The position numbers were made by a program, and so were the translations under genes. From NCBI GenBank assembly GCA_010093685.1, contig MU006224.1:588476-652475 (forward strand): 64,000 nt of DNA, written 5' to 3'. Numbering within the stretch: the stretch's first letter is position 1; each line of letters opens with the position of its first letter. The stretch comes from Ophiobolus disseminans. Taxonomy: Eukaryota > Ascomycota > Dothideomycetes > Pleosporales > Phaeosphaeriaceae. Shown here piece after piece: positions 21,578 to 34,503 of the stretch. A model generated the notes under the pieces. The model was given only the letters and a program-made list of their open reading frames with translations. It was not told the origin of the DNA and searched no databases.

Positions 21578-23230
21578 ATGGACCCCAAAGACGTCCCCAC
21601 CAACACCGAAGACGAGCTAGAGTCCTTCCGCCAGAAATGGAGGGAAGAAGTGACTGCCAGAACTAAGGGCAAGGCGTCTGTTGCTTCAGCAGGACCTGCC
21701 AAGACTGAAGCTTCATCGAGCAAACCTCGGCCATCTAAGAGTAATGTACCGGATGTGGCAACCTCGTCCCATGCACGACATCGTGCCGTGGAAGATGAGG
21801 ACGAAGTAACTCCTCACGTGTATCAAGACTTGGGCGAGAAAAAGCATGGTCGAAGGCTGGATGAAACCAGTGCTGACACCGCTGCTGCACTTGCTGCCAG
21901 TCGAGAGCCCGTCTCGGCCTTGGATCATTATGAGAAGGCTGTGGAGAAGGAGAGTGAAGGAAGGTTGGGAGATAGTCTAAGTCTCTACCGGAAGGCTTTC
22001 AAGGTCAGTCAATATAGACATAGTCAATATAGAAGAATCTGACAAGCCCAGCTTGACGATAAAGTCGACAAGATCTACAAGGCAAAGCACTTCCCGCCTT
22101 CATACTTCAAGTCACAATCCAAATCTACATCGACAACATCCGGACCGGCATCAACAAAACAAGAGGATGCCAACCCTTCGAATGCCTCCAGGACAGTACC
22201 TAATACCGCCCACCACTCCCTACATGGCCTCTCATCACCTTTGCAATCCCTCATCAGCGGCTTCACCAACCTCTCCATCCTCGGCGAACCTCCGCCAACC
22301 GACCTTTCCCCCGCCCCACCATGTCCGATCGCCACCGTCCCAGAGGAAATCATCGTCGAGATCCTCGAACAAGTCGCCATCCGCGACGTTGCCTCCTTCG
22401 CCCGGCTAGCCCAAGTATGCAAACGCCTCGCCTACCTCGTCGCGACCGAAGACCGCGTCTGGAAGCGCCTCGCCCTGGGCCACGAATACGGCTTCGCAGC
22501 CATGCACTACGATTTCACGTGCCGGGTAAACGGCAAGCCCCTCGGCGACGACGACGACGGCGGAGTCATCTTAGGGTCCGATTCCGAACAGGAGGACCAA
22601 GTCGTCACATCGTCTTCTGCCGAACTAACAGCCCTCCTCGTCCCCTCCCCCTACCCTTCCTACCGCACCCTCTTCCAGCGCCGCCCCCGCATCCGCTTCA
22701 ACGGCGTCTACATCAGCACCGTAAACTACACGCGGGCCGGCCAAGCCTCGCCCACAAGCGTAACCTGGAACCAACCCATCCACATCGTCACATATTATCG
22801 ATATATCCGATTTCTCCGCGACGGCATGTGTATTTCTCTACTAACGACAAGCGAACCCCAGGACGTAATCCCCTTCTTGCACACAGAACACATGCACAAG
22901 CACCACGGCGCGCTACCCTCGAACGCAATGAAAGACGCCGTACTGGGCCGCTGGCGCCTCACGGGGCCGCAGCCGCAGGAGCAGGAGGGTACGGTGGTGG
23001 TTGAGACGGCGGGCGCGACGCCCAAGTATTTGTATAAAATGGAGCTGAGCGTGGGATCGGCGGGCAGGGGAGCTAAGAACAATAAACTGAGTTGGCAGGG
23101 GTATTGGAGTTATAATCGCTTGACGGACGATTGGGGGGAGTTTGCGATGAAGAATTATCGGCCGTTTTATTGGAGTCGGGTTAGGAGTTATGGGATGAGT
23201 TGGGATGAGCGGGGGAGGAAGGGGGTGTAG
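21578..23230 (+). CDS. F-box protein, FBXO9/Hrt3/Pof7-like
   Basis: Exons 21578-22003 and 22052-23230; 534 residues. Order: an N-terminal DELESFRQKWREEV segment, a TPR-like helical stretch ALDHYEKAVEKESEGRLGDSLSLYRKAFK continuing across the splice as LDDKVDKIYKAKHFP, an F-box IATVPEEIIVEILEQVAIRDV...VCKRLAYLVATEDRVWKRL near 245-300, and a C-terminal part with NGVYISTVNYTRAGQA, VTYYRYIRFLRDG and GRWRLTG. This is the layout of FBXO9 and yeast Hrt3, substrate receptors of SCF ubiquitin ligases. The 48-nt intron contains a 12-bp duplication (AGTCAATATAGA twice). The C-terminal coding end switches from C-rich to G-rich codons. Confidence 0.9.
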
Positions 23231-23368
23231 GCAATGAATGGAAGTTATGGTGGTGGCACGCTTCTTGATCTGAATCGTTTCTCTTTTGCATTATCGTTAG
23301 ACTTCTTGTGACGGTTCGTCGGCGTCTATGTCTTGATCGTGATCTTCATCCTCCCTTGTACAGAGCAT

Positions 23369-25200
23369 CTACCGCCTGGGCATGCCCCGTCCACGTCCGC
23401 GCCCTAGCGCCCGTTGCGCTGCGCCCGCCGGCAGCGGCCTGTTGGGAGCTTGTGGTGCTTGTGATTCCTGGTTCTCTGTGTGTCTGTTAGCTCGTTGCCC
23501 GCTTCAGATGTGTCGCAGAAGAAGCCGTACTTATCGTCTCGTCAACGCTCAGAATCAGGCAAGCCGCCTCCGTCGCCGCCTGCAGAGCGTTGACCTTGAC
23601 CAGACTAGGTTCCCACACGAACTTCTCCATGTTGTTCGCGATGCTCTCCGTGGTGAAGTCTACACCAGCCCAAATGTTGCCTTTCTTGTGCTCCACCCTC
23701 AGTCGGTTGAGGATGTCTGTCGCATCGACACCGGCGTTGTCGCAAAGCTGCCTGGGAATGACCTCCAATGCCTTTGCAAATGCCTTGATGATCGGTTGCT
23801 GCTTGTGGGGGATGTTCTTGTCGGCGTAGTTGTGTAGATATGATGAAATCTCCATCTCGACTGCTCCACCTCCAGCCACGATATTCCTGTTCTTGATCGC
23901 GCGCTTCACGATCATGATGGCATCGTGTAAGCTTCGCTCGACCTCAGCAATGAATTGCTCTGCACCACCACGAAGGACGAGTGTGCAAGTCTTCGCCTCT
24001 GGGCACCCCTCGAAGAAGTTGAAGCGCTCGCCGCCGATCTGCCTCTCATCAAAGGTCTCGCACGTTCCGAGGTGCTTGGCTTGAATGTCTGTGCAGGTCG
24101 ACTGAACGCTTGCGCCTGTTGCTCTGCACACACGGTCGAGATCGCCCGCTGCTACTCGTCCAGCACAGAAGACGTCGCGATCTGCGAAGTACTGTGTTGC
24201 CAAATCACCGATCGGAAGCTTGCTCAGCACAATCTTTGCGCCCGTCTTGTATAGTGCCTCCATCTTATTGTAGATGATCTGCCACTCTGCGTCGACGATC
24301 GCTTGGTATTCCGACACCTGCTCGACTCGTACTTCCGCGTTATCCTTTTCGCTCTTCAACTCCAGTTCGACGTTGAGGCATACGATCTTTGGGTTCTTGA
24401 ATGACTTCGGTTGCTGTTCGAATCCAGCATAAGAGAAGGTCTTCTTGAATGCGACACCGTTTACAAAGAGCGAGTCCTGGAGCGCACCACCGGTGATCTT
24501 CTTTACACCAATGAGCCTCTCGTTCAGCTCGTCCTGGTCCAGCGAGAGCACGGCGTCCACAACCATCTTGGTGAAGAACTTGGAGTTGCGGTGGATCAGC
24601 TTACTGCTCATGGCTGTCGCAGCAAGCTTCTGCAGAGTGTCCCGCTGGTTGCCCTCCGCTGTGTCGACCGCAATCTCCATAATCTTGTTGACGGCAAGGT
24701 TTGAAGCTCTCCGCAGGCCCTTGATGATGGTCTGGCTGCTGACTCCTTGTTCGACAAAGTCCTTGATCTCCTTGAGTATCTCCCCAGCGATCACAACCAC
24801 TGAAGTTGTGCCATCGCCAACTTCGGCGTCTTGCGAGCGGGCGATGTCGGTCAGGATGCGGGCGGCGGGGTGAACAATGTCGAGGAGCTAGGCGTGTTAG
24901 ACGCGATACAATATCAGTATCAATGCCGAGTATAGCTACCTTCATGACGGTCGCGCCATCGTTTGTGATTGTCTGTTTGCCATTCTCGTCTACCATGAGC
25001 AGATCACCGCCGTATGGGCCCAGCGTGCCCTTGATGGTTGACTGTACGGCGAGACAGGCATTAATGTTTGAAATGACTTGGCCTCGTCCCTGTGACTGGT
25101 CGGTACCTGCGCATGTTAGCTTTTATGTAATTTGGAGAGCTGCGAGGCACCCACCCTCCCGCAACACCACTATAGTCGGTGTTTGGCCGCCGAACGACAT
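23369..25200 (-). CDS. CCT7: T-complex protein 1 subunit eta (CCT7)
   Basis: Four exons: 25200-25155, 25106-24940, 24887-23531 and 23475-23369; 558 residues, normal for CCT eta. It starts MSFGGQTPTIVVLREGTDQSQGR and contains GTLGPYGGDLLM, TNDGATVMK and the ATP-hydrolysis motif GDGTTSVV. Later NIVAGGGAVEMEIS and WAGVDFTTESIANNMEKFVWEP are typical of eta subunits. The last exon encodes an Arg/Gly-rich tail ending RGRGRGMPRR. CCT is the cytosolic chaperonin that folds actin and tubulin. All three introns (48, 52 and 55 nt) preserve the frame. Confidence 0.97.
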
Positions 25201-25703
25201 ATTTGCTGAGCGAAAAGCGCTGAGAACTGAACAGTAAAGTAGATAGCGCTCAAGATCCGGGAAAAGAGGCTCAAAAGAAGGGTAGTGGGTATCGTGGAGC
25301 TATACGCAGCTTGTGTTTCCCCCCCGCCTAGGCGACGCGACTTTTGCATCGACGGCCCATGCTGCCCGGGCCGGCCTCACCCCGACGCTAGTGACTGTCC
25401 CCAACGTCTGAAAGCTTCTATGCAAGTTCCATATTGCTTCCATGCATCGTGCACCCGTTGCGCCCTCAACATCACGCCAGAATCGTCGCCATCTTCGCGA
25501 CCTAATACCGAGGACTCGAGGTCACCTTCTCGAGCTGCGTTGGACCTTCTAGAAGCATTACGCCAGGAAAATAGCCCTCGTGACCTTTACGCATCCCTAT
25601 ATATCGTTATTCGCAGCATCTGAAGCACGCACTGCACTTGAATACTTCGCGCGCCATTTGATCATCAAACTTGCGGTGTGCTGTGTGTCGTTCTCTCGAA
25701 ATC
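25201..25703. other. divergent promoter region
   Basis: A 503-bp spacer between CCT7 (-) and the F-box-like gene (+). No ORF supported. Confidence 0.45.
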
Positions 25704-26346
25704 ATGTCGGCCAAGACATTTGCCAAGAAGGTCAGTTTCGGAACCATACATCCTCCGCCCGTTGTCTCTAACTCCAGATCAGATGACGTCAACCCCTAAG
25801 TACACAGATGACATCTGTCTGCATCGGAGGGACAGACACTCAAGAGACTCTATGGAGAAACAAATATCGATACCAGAGACCATCACCGCACTGGACAGCT
25901 ACCCACCATTGCTTCGGATACCCTCGGAGATAAGGCGTGAGATATTCAGATATGTCCTCCCGTCATCCAACAAGAGGTTTCTGCTCTACACGGACTGCGA
26001 CTCCACTGTCATCAACAAGAAGTGGAATCGAAAATGCCGGCCGCACCCCGACAAAGACCTTACGCTTGACATTCTCCGAACGAACCGCCTCATATACCAC
26101 GAATGTCTCTCAGTCATGTATTCAGAGAACCAATTCCACTTTTACGCGTTCAACTATTTACCTGTATTGGATTTCATAAGGCACTTGAGCCCAGAAGCGA
26201 AGAACCAGGTGCGCAAAGTCCGGTTCACGCCTTTGACAGACAAGCAGGACGACCCGCCGTCGACGCATGACCGCTTCTTTACTGTCATACATGATTCACT
26301 GCCTGGACTTAGCGAGCTACAGGCGGATCCTGTGGTTTTCTTCTAG
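25704..26346 (+). CDS. small F-box-like protein
   Basis: Proposed exons 25704-25730 and 25783-26346 (intron 52 nt, donor AAG|GTCAGT, acceptor ATCAG); 196 residues. If the short first exon is wrong the start is the ATG at 25783. It contains SYPPLLRIPSEIRREIFRYVLP near 40-60, the F-box-like segment common in small dothideomycete proteins, followed by ILRTNRLIYHECLSVMYSENQFHF, typical of the same family. A role as a ubiquitin-ligase receptor is possible, but these proteins are largely uncharacterised. Confidence 0.7.
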
Positions 26347-26553
26347 CCTGTTTTTGTCACTCAGTGCATAGATCTCCTACTCTTTGATCTCCATTCACCC
26401 ATCTCGAGTATCACATTCAGCAGCAAGCAAGCGTTTCATCATAGATCTTCTTACACATATGAGCAGTCTAGAATTCGACCAATATTCATAATTCACATCG
26501 TTTCTCAATATTTTCTGAACAGTCGCACACCTTCACGTACCCATTTACTAACA

Positions 26554-27726
26554 TCATGAACAACAACCAAATCCAGTATTAAACCGCATCATCCCATGAA
26601 CACACCTACTAGCCCCAAAAGCTTCCATCCCTTTTAAGCCCGGCAAAATATTCACCACGGCAGTTTCCCCATCCCACCCTCCCTTCGTCACACTCTCCAC
26701 ACGCCTCGGCGCCTGCAACATCTGCGCAATTACTTCGTCCAAACAGTTACTCGGCGCCCTGACCTCCACACGCTCCAGACCCGGCATCCTTCGGAACAGG
26801 AACCTCAAGTCGCGAAATAGCGGCCCGGATAACCCCAGCGTCTTGAGACTACCTGCGTGCTTTTTCAAATATATCATGAGCAGCACGCATATCAAACACG
26901 TGGGCGTGCGGACGTTCACAACTTCAATCGTGGATTCTTCAATGCTTCTCAGCCAGCTCAAGACGTAAAAGATGCCGTTATTGGTCTCGGTGACATCGAC
27001 GCGCGTCAAACGAGGCAGCATACAAGCGGGACCCTCGTATGGAACTTGTAATGGGTCGTTGTGCCGGGAGACCACGAGACTGAGATCTGCGAGATTTGTG
27101 AGGCGATTGAAGTAGAGTAGCGCGGACGGTATTCGAGCGTCGAAAGTTACGAGGAGAGTGGTCAGAGATGAATGGAGGGTTGATGTGAGGGTGTCGAAGT
27201 CGGAGGGAGAGAGCACGGTGTGACATACAAATGTGGTGAGGTGTGTCAGATGTGGAAAGAGGTCCTGGATAGGTAGAATGGAGTCCAGCGTTGGAGACGT
27301 AGCGCCGGAGTGAGGGTGTAGGGAAAGGGTATGTATTCCACGACTTCTTGGAGCATGTTCCAAGATTGTGTGGCCCAGAAACTGTGGGACTCGAACAACG
27401 CTGCCGCTGCCAGGCTTATCGACGTCAACAAGACCCCCCAGCATCTTTTCATCTCGGGTGAAATTGGTAAACGCGGCATGGCGATACGTAAGAGACCGAA
27501 CAAGATCCTACCCGAGTCAGCAACCCCGATTTCAAGTACTCTGGAAGATATCACATGCAGCCCATAATCGACAAACGAGTTGCAAGCCTTGCAATTCATG
27601 CACAGCAGCAATGCGGTACCGATACAATTGATCGAAAATATGTCTCTCGCAATATTTGTGGACGAGTAACTCGAATATAGCCAGCCATACCTCAGCCGGT
27701 ACGCGGGATACAGCTGTGTCGTCCAT
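26554..27726 (-). CDS. F-box-like protein, paralogue of the gene at 33.0 kb
   Basis: Exon 1 27726-27559 and exon 2 27507-26554; 373 residues. F-box-like N-terminus: VSRVPAEVWLAIFELLV. Homology with the gene at 33022-34503 places the junction between VCRLW and DLVRSLTYRHAAF (VCRRW and DVVRPLIYRHPSF in the paralogue). No GT donor fits there in phase; a GC donor (GCT|GCATGT) with acceptor GGGTAG does, giving a 51-nt GC-AG intron. The alternative GT donor (CTC|GTTTGT) would delete the conserved VCRLW. The rest is leucine-rich with LRR-like spacing (LTNLADLSLVV, LKTLGLSGPLF, LERVEVRAP). Function unknown. Confidence 0.7.
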
Positions 27727-28716
27727 TATTTGCAACGACGCTGTTTTAGGGTCTGCGATTTGGGGGCGGATGAATAGTTACGATAGGGTATGAGAGCGTG
27801 TAGTTTATCCATTAAGATTATTGTATGCTACAAAGCATACATAAAACTTATTAGTTGGGCTGCGCTGACTATGCGAAGGACGATTGGAGCCTGATGGGCG
27901 ATGCAGGTGTAAGACGGAGCGGCTAACTGGATGTGGATACCGGTTTCCATCAGTACCCAACCATATCGCCTTGATGCATTATCCCGCGGCTACTCGACTC
28001 TGGTCTTACGGCCTGTAAAGATTCCGGTGATTGTTGTTCACGGTGGCCAGATGAGGTATTTGCTGCAATTATGGGTGTCCAAATCAGATAAATTGAATTG
28101 CTTCTAGAGACACTGTATACGTAACTTTGTCGCCACACTATCCCGGATCGTCAGACCGAGACATTGTTGAGCTGAAGTAGTATCTACGAAGTATTCAGAG
28201 AAGTCAGATGAATAAAGAACTTGTATAGAACTGCCAAGTTCACGAGCCGATTTCGTTTGAGCACGCAGCTCATATACCAGGATCTGGAGGCGAGACTGCG
28301 GCTCATGCCACCGGAATGGTTAGTTTCATCATCGCACGTACCTAGGTACATTGCGGTAAATTAATCTACCTTTACGCATGCGCTACAAGAAAAATCAATA
28401 CATTTGTAGGCGATAACGCTGCTAACAAGACATTGGTGTGCTCACGACGGCGATGAATGGATGGACCAGGTCCCGGAATCCAAGATACTGAAGGAATGAC
28501 TAGGGTGAATTATTTTGGTGTGGCCTGATGTTGGATAGGCCACAGTAGCTACTTGCTGTCACGGCGTGTTGGACGCGAAACTAGAAACCATCAACGCCAT
28601 GCGCACTACCGAGCAATTGGCACATAGGTAGTCCAAAGACGACCTCGGGACTTCATCCTCGGATACGCACACAAACCCAAATGAACCCCGCGACACACCA
28701 ACGGGACGGTGCCGAC
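27727..28716. other. intergenic
   Basis: 990 bp without a supported gene, AT-richer than its surroundings. It holds the promoter of the F-box-like gene and the 3' flank of the ATPase gene. The ORF at 27950-28138 has no recognisable features. Confidence 0.45.
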
Positions 28717-31700
28717 CTACACCTTCTCACGGTGTGTCCCCGCGCTGGAGACATCAGACTCCATACTATAATACCTCCCAAAGATGCGATCCTCAATATC
28801 CACATCCTTATTCACCTTACCCACCTGACTGCCCTTCTTCCGGCGGTAATAAACTCTCTTCCCCCACTTCCACGCCTCAACACCAGCAAAGAACAAGCCC
28901 GAAGCAACGAACACAATCCCCCATTCCCAATCGATCGGCGCATGCTTGAACACAACCGTATTCAGCGTCGGGATATAAATAAGCGGAAACAGTGTAACAA
29001 AGCCCGCAACAACAGCCCAAAAGAGGAACTGATTGCGCCAGATATCGATCGCCCATTGCGTGAAATACCGCGTCGAGTCAGGCTGCATGCGAAAAAACGA
29101 ACGGCGGCGATCGATCATTTCCCATGCGAGAAAGAGGGCAAACCACGTCAGACATGCGAATGTCGTGGCGCGCGCCCTAAAGACGAGTTCACACGTCTCG
29201 TTGTAGCCCTCGTTGCATCCTGTTCCTAGACTGCCGTCGCCGAAGCCGAAGACAACTAAAACGAAGCTCGCGAGGCACAGTGCTGTGATCCAGAGGCCGT
29301 AGACCACCATATCGACCAGGAACTCGACGGTGAAAATGCCTGTCTTGAGGGATTGCGGTGGGCGCTGCAAGATATCTGGCACCGCTCTTTCGAAGCCAAG
29401 GCCCATGTCGGGGAGTCCGCTTGTAGCCATGATGATCCAAACGACTTGTACTGGTGCGAGAGGAAATACGGATAGGCCGGTGCTGTCTTTGAACGCGAGA
29501 CCCACGAGGAGCGTACCTGCTTGCGCGACGTTTTCTGCGAGGACGTGGAGCACGAACTTTTGGATATTGTCGAAGATTCGACGGCCTTCTTCGATGGCGG
29601 CGAGGATGGAGGCGAAGTTGTCGTCTGTCAGCACGATGTCGGATGCTTCTTTGGCGACGTCGGAGCCGGCTTGGCCCATTGCGATTCCTACGTCTGAGCG
29701 CTTGAGGGAGGGGGAGTCGTTGACGCCGTCGCCGGTCTGGAAATATGTTAGCGTGTCGTAAAGATTTTGATGAATTGGGGCGAGGTGTATACCATTGCGC
29801 AGAACCGCCCTCGACGATGAAGAGCCTCGATCATGCGGACTTTGGTAGATGGCGCACATCTTGCAACTACCAGTGGGAGGACCTGTAGCTTGTCGATCTC
29901 GTCATCAGAAAGATCATCGAACTCGGTCGCAGTCATGACTAGAGACTTGGCTATATCGCTGGCGATGCGCTTCATGCGGTCGGCTGACGGCAGAATGCCC
30001 ACTTCGATAGCGATGGCTTTGGCAGTCTCAGGATGATCACCCGTTAGCATGTGCACCTCGATTCCGGCTTCGTGGCATTGGCGTACAGCAGGTGCAGATT
30101 CAGGTCGAGGAGGATCATACAGACCGATCAGGCCCCGGAAAACTAGATCAGACTCGACGGAAGCTCGATCGACTTCTCCGCCCTTTTCTGCCTTGCCGTC
30201 AAATTTCTTGCTGGCTAGGGCTAGCACGCGGAGACCAAGACTAGCCAAAGCCTCCATGTTGCGCAGAATCTCGTCACGGAAGTCACTGATATCGGCCGGC
30301 TCTTCTGCATCATTAGGAATGTAGGTAGTGCAGCTTTGGATGACGCGTTCCACGGCGCCTTTTGTAAAAGCGTACTGGTCACCACTTGAGTGCTGCATGA
30401 TAACGGACATACGCTTCACGTCAGAGTCGAATGGAAGCTCTACCAGATCGGACCACTCGGCCGAGTCGCCCTTCACGAGGGTGTTGCGTATGAGGCCGAA
30501 ACGAGCTGCGAAGACCTGGATGGCAATTTCAGTCGGGTCGCCGTGTGCCTCCCATACACCATCGTCCTTCTTTTTCACAGCAGCAAGATTGGCCAAGCAA
30601 GCGACGTTCAGGAAGTCGTGTAGGCCTGCGCGTCCCTGAGAGTCGAGTTTCTCCGCCGAAATGAGTTCACCGCAAGTGTCGCCGCCAGCCTTCATATCCA
30701 TCTTTTGAGGCGACTGGGAACCGAAGCGTACGCTACCAGCCGTCGGGTCCTGGGGTGCGGTAGACTCCTCAATCGTGTACGTGCCAACGCCAGGCATCCA
30801 AGCACCGCGAGCGATCATTTTTCCCTGCGTCAGGGTCCCGGTTTTATCAGAGCAGATATCCGTCACGCCTCCGAGTGCTTCCAAAGATTTGAGATTCCGC
30901 ACGATGACATTTCGTTTGACCATGCTTTTCGTCCCAGCAGCCATCGTGATAGTGAGTACGACCACGAGGGAAGCTGGTATCATTGACAGGCCAGTCGCGA
31001 CGGCGTAGATGATGACCTCCTGTGTTGCATTGAACTTGTTTGCTGCCAAAACGATGATGGCACATAGAACAGCTATGCCAAACAGCAACATGGCTAGCTT
31101 GGATAACTTTCTTTGAAGGGGAGTGCCGACATTGAGGCCCAGGAATCGACCAATGGCGTCGGTGAATGTGAGGGTGTACGCTTCGAGATATCGATGTGGC
31201 TTTGCCTTCCCGTCAGCTTTTCTCTTCACCGGCCGCACCTTCGATTTTGTTTCGCGCAGCTGAGCAGCGATAGCGCCGATTTCCGTAAAGGTACCCGTAG
31301 CGAACACGATGCCCTTAGCCCGGCCCTTAGTAACACTGGACGAACTGTAGGCGACGTTGAGTCGGTCTCCAGGGCCTGTCTTTTCAGGAAAGGTCGCTTC
31401 TTCGTTTTTGCGTACAGGTAAGGACTCCCCGGTCAGGAGGGCTTCATCGGTCTCGAAGTTGACGGCGTCGAACACTCTGATATCTGCAGGTAAGGTATCA
31501 CCAGTCTTGATCTCAATGACGTCGCCTGGCACGACTTCTGCGGATGGCACTGTAACTTGCTGCCCTCCGCGTATGATCCGAGCAGTGGGCGAGCTGAGGG
31601 ACCGCAGAGAGTCCATCGTCTTCTCGGCAGACCATTCCTGGAAGAAACCAACCTTTTGTGCATCAGCAACCACAAACTCACAGGATTACAGTACTTACCA

Positions 31701-32037
31701 CAATGTTGAGTATGATCACAGCTGTGACAACCCCACCCTCGATCCAAGAGCGGATGCCAAAGCTGACGGCCATCGCCATGATCAATACCAGCGTCATCGC
31801 ATTAGCAACCTGAGCAATAAGAATCTTGGCAATAGACACGGCCTCCGCTTCTCCCAGTTCGTTTGGCCCATATTCATCCAGGCGGCGCTTAGCCTCAGCA
31901 TCATCCAATCCAGACCATGTTTCAGTGCTGAGTTCGTCCACGACCTGCGCAAGCGTGAGGCTGTGTGCGGGTAGTGACAGCGGCCGATTTGCTTGACCGC
32001 TGACATGGCCCTCGAGGGGCGTTTCTTTCTTTCCCAT
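28717..32037 (-). CDS. ENA1: P-type ATPase, ENA-type (IID) Na+/K+ export pump
   Basis: Three exons: 32037-31699, 31652-29793 and 29736-28717; 1072 residues. P-type motifs: TGES near 187 (actuator), DKTGTLT near 382 (phosphorylated Asp), MLTGDHPETA, and CAMTGDGVNDSPSLKRSDVGIAMG, whose TGD is formed exactly at the second splice. N-terminal SLTLAQVVDELSTETWSGL and the ten-helix layout with VWIIMATSGLPDMGLGFE fit the fungal ENA (IID) group. The phosphorylation loop includes GDPTEIAIQVFA. ENA pumps expel Na+ or K+ at the plasma membrane under salt or alkaline stress. Introns are 46 and 56 nt. Ion specificity is inferred from the family. Confidence 0.93.
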
Positions 32038-33021
32038 ATCTTTTTTGAGGTCGAAAGTCGTTTATGTGTAGAGCTAACGTTTGACTCTTCTTTTGATTCT
32101 CGCCCCACGCGCTATAGACGCGTGGACGAACTGAGCAGAATAGTTGTTGGATCTGAAATGCATAGAGTACTTCAGCACGGGGTATGGGACAGACTCCTCC
32201 AGATTTACGCCGTGATTGGCGAAGTGGTAGGGTAACGGTGTCGGTGTTGGATCAAGCGTAAAGTGGTGGGTACGGTCTGATGCGAGTTGACTTGAACTCG
32301 ATGGTGCTGAGAGAATAATAAGTCAGATGAAAATGTGACGGTCGGTTGTCGATGGTCAGAGGGAAAAAGTGGTTATCTATAAGTTTGCCTGCAGATCGCC
32401 GTGGTGGCACCCGCCAAGCTGGCAGGCAAAACCATCATCTGGGCCATTCTTGGCGAGAAGGGGACCATTCCTTATTCGTTGTTGTAGAGGTCCATGGCTC
32501 GGCGCGCTAACTGTTCGGATAGAGCGGCACACGCCTCTTAGCGGTGTGCGATTGCTTGCCTGTGCTCAAGCAAACCTTTTGTGGAACAATCAGTGGCGAA
32601 AATTCCGAACCCCGACACCTTTGGTGCTGTTATAGTACATTTGTCAAACAGGCCCCATAGTTGGAGCCAAGTCCAAAGGGGATGAACTAGGGATATTGAG
32701 TATCCTGAGAAACATAGATGATGGACGAGAATCAATGTCTACTGATGCGCACCGATTGGATTCATTCGAAAAAATTGTTCCAACCTCTGACTAAAGCACT
32801 AGTTTTGGTAGCATACAACGGAGACTGAAACGTGGAGATCGTAGGTCATGGAATGGACATTATAATGACAGCCGACAAAGGCTTGCGGTCTGGTAGGACT
32901 GTACTGTGCGAACAATTGATGAGTTGTCGAAGTGAAAGGTTGGGGTCCAAACCGAAGGTGGGTCGATCTAACCGCATCAAGACACGAGCCAATGACAGGG
33001 TAAGAGCGAGTCACTGCTGTG
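32038..33021. other. divergent promoter region of the ATPase and F-box-like genes
   Basis: 984 bp with no supported gene. Expression of ENA pumps is usually salt- and pH-regulated, but I could not pick out a reliable cluster of binding sites by eye. Confidence 0.45.
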
Positions 33022-34503
33022 ATGTCAGCTGCATCCCACCAAGACGCCAAACACCTAGTTTGCGCACCACTGGTGGTACAATCCCGAGCTCTAGTCGACA
33101 GCGAACAAGCTAGTATGTACCTTCCTGCCGAGCTGTGGCAAGCCGTCTTCGAGCAATACGTTACCTACGATGTCCACATCTTCAACCAATCGACTTCCTA
33201 TCGCCGCCGCCGCGTTCGCGCTCTTCAGGCGCTACAGCCAGTCTGTCGAAGATGGAGGGTAAGATTTACATGATAATTCTCAATGCCGATACCGTCAACT
33301 GACAGAGAGCAGGATGTTGTTCGACCCCTGATATACCGACATCCGTCTTTCGAAGGTTGGCACGATGATAATACGCCACGCTTCCTGCACTTTGTGGACT
33401 CCCTGGATCACGATGATACTACCGACGCTCCGAAACAATCGTGGATCCAATCCTTTGTGCTGTATCGAAACGCTCTGTCCAGCGTTCCCGTTCCGGAGGG
33501 TGCCACCGAAAACGACGAACATATCGTGTACGCCAATGCTCTTGCTAGTCTGATACCCCATTTGCTCGGCATGCGAGAGTTTGTGTGTCGGGTAGTTCTC
33601 CGGGTTGAAACATTTGCCCTGCTATCAGACTGCCACGCCCATAGGCTTACCAAGCTACTTGCGGTGTTCAAAACCGAGGACCTGCGTGAAATGCTCCCGC
33701 TGTTGAACCGTTTCAGTACGCTCAAGGAGCTGCAATTGTCTGCCCTCGTTCCGGATGGTGATGTTCACGAGCATCTGTCGACTCTCGAAGCACCGGAGTT
33801 ATCCAGCTTGTGCGTCCTGGAAATCATTAACTACAATGCGTTTACCAACCATGTCTTGGGCTGGTTCGCAAAAGCGTCACTCCCGCATCTGCGTGAGTTT
33901 CGAGTTACGCTCGACGAAGAAGACGACCCGAATCTCCATATGCTGTCCTCATTCTTGGCCAGAAATGGTTCCGCTCTGATTACCTTGGGGTTGCATCATT
34001 TCCCATCGGAATTTGCATCCGGTTCTGTTCGACGACTCATCGGGAGAGAATTCTTTGCCCATACACCTCACCTGGAGTGTATTGAGTTGGCCAACCATAC
34101 AGCGAAAATCATGACGTGCATACCCAACTCTGTGGTGGGTGTGACTTTGAAGATGATGCGAGATGACTTCTCACGTACCGCGGATAGGATGAACAGCACG
34201 GCAGCACTCGCAGGGCGGTCTTTGCATGGGAGTAAGCTGACCAGAATCCGGGTGACGCTCGAGGACCCGCACCGCACCCCGACCATTTTATCATTCGCAG
34301 ATTGTTTGGACAAAAAGCAGACAGACCACCAACTGGTGAAGAAGCTGCTTAAGCGTGCGGCACATCTCAAAGAACGTGGGATACTTTTCCTAGACGATAC
34401 AGGAACTGAGGTCACAGCAGCGATTATAGCTGCAGGCGGAGACATTCAAGAAATCAAACGTGCTCAGTTAGATGCTCGATCTCTCTTTAGATGGCCCATA
34501 TAG
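33022..34503 (+). CDS. F-box-like protein, paralogue of the gene at 26.6 kb
   Basis: Exons 33022-33258 and 33310-34503; 476 residues from the first in-frame ATG. The ATG at 33114 (MYLPAELWQAVFEQYV) would remove 31 residues with no family features and may be the real start. The junction reads VCRRWRQDVVRPLIYRHPSF, matching VCRLWADLVRSLTYRHAAF of the paralogue, and fixes the acceptor at CAGAGAG|CAG rather than at the earlier AG. LRR-like leucine spacing follows (FSTLKELQLSALV, LSSLCVLEIINYN, LITLGLHHFPSEF). Probably an F-box/LRR-type substrate receptor; the target is unknown. Confidence 0.75.

Noticed and set aside
22321..23004. 227-codon Arg/Pro-rich ORF
   Set aside because: Out-of-frame reading of the F-box gene, caused by its GC-rich codon pattern.
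23830..24873. Several 80-140 codon plus-strand ORFs under CCT7
   Set aside because: They are antisense shadows of the strongly conserved chaperonin gene.
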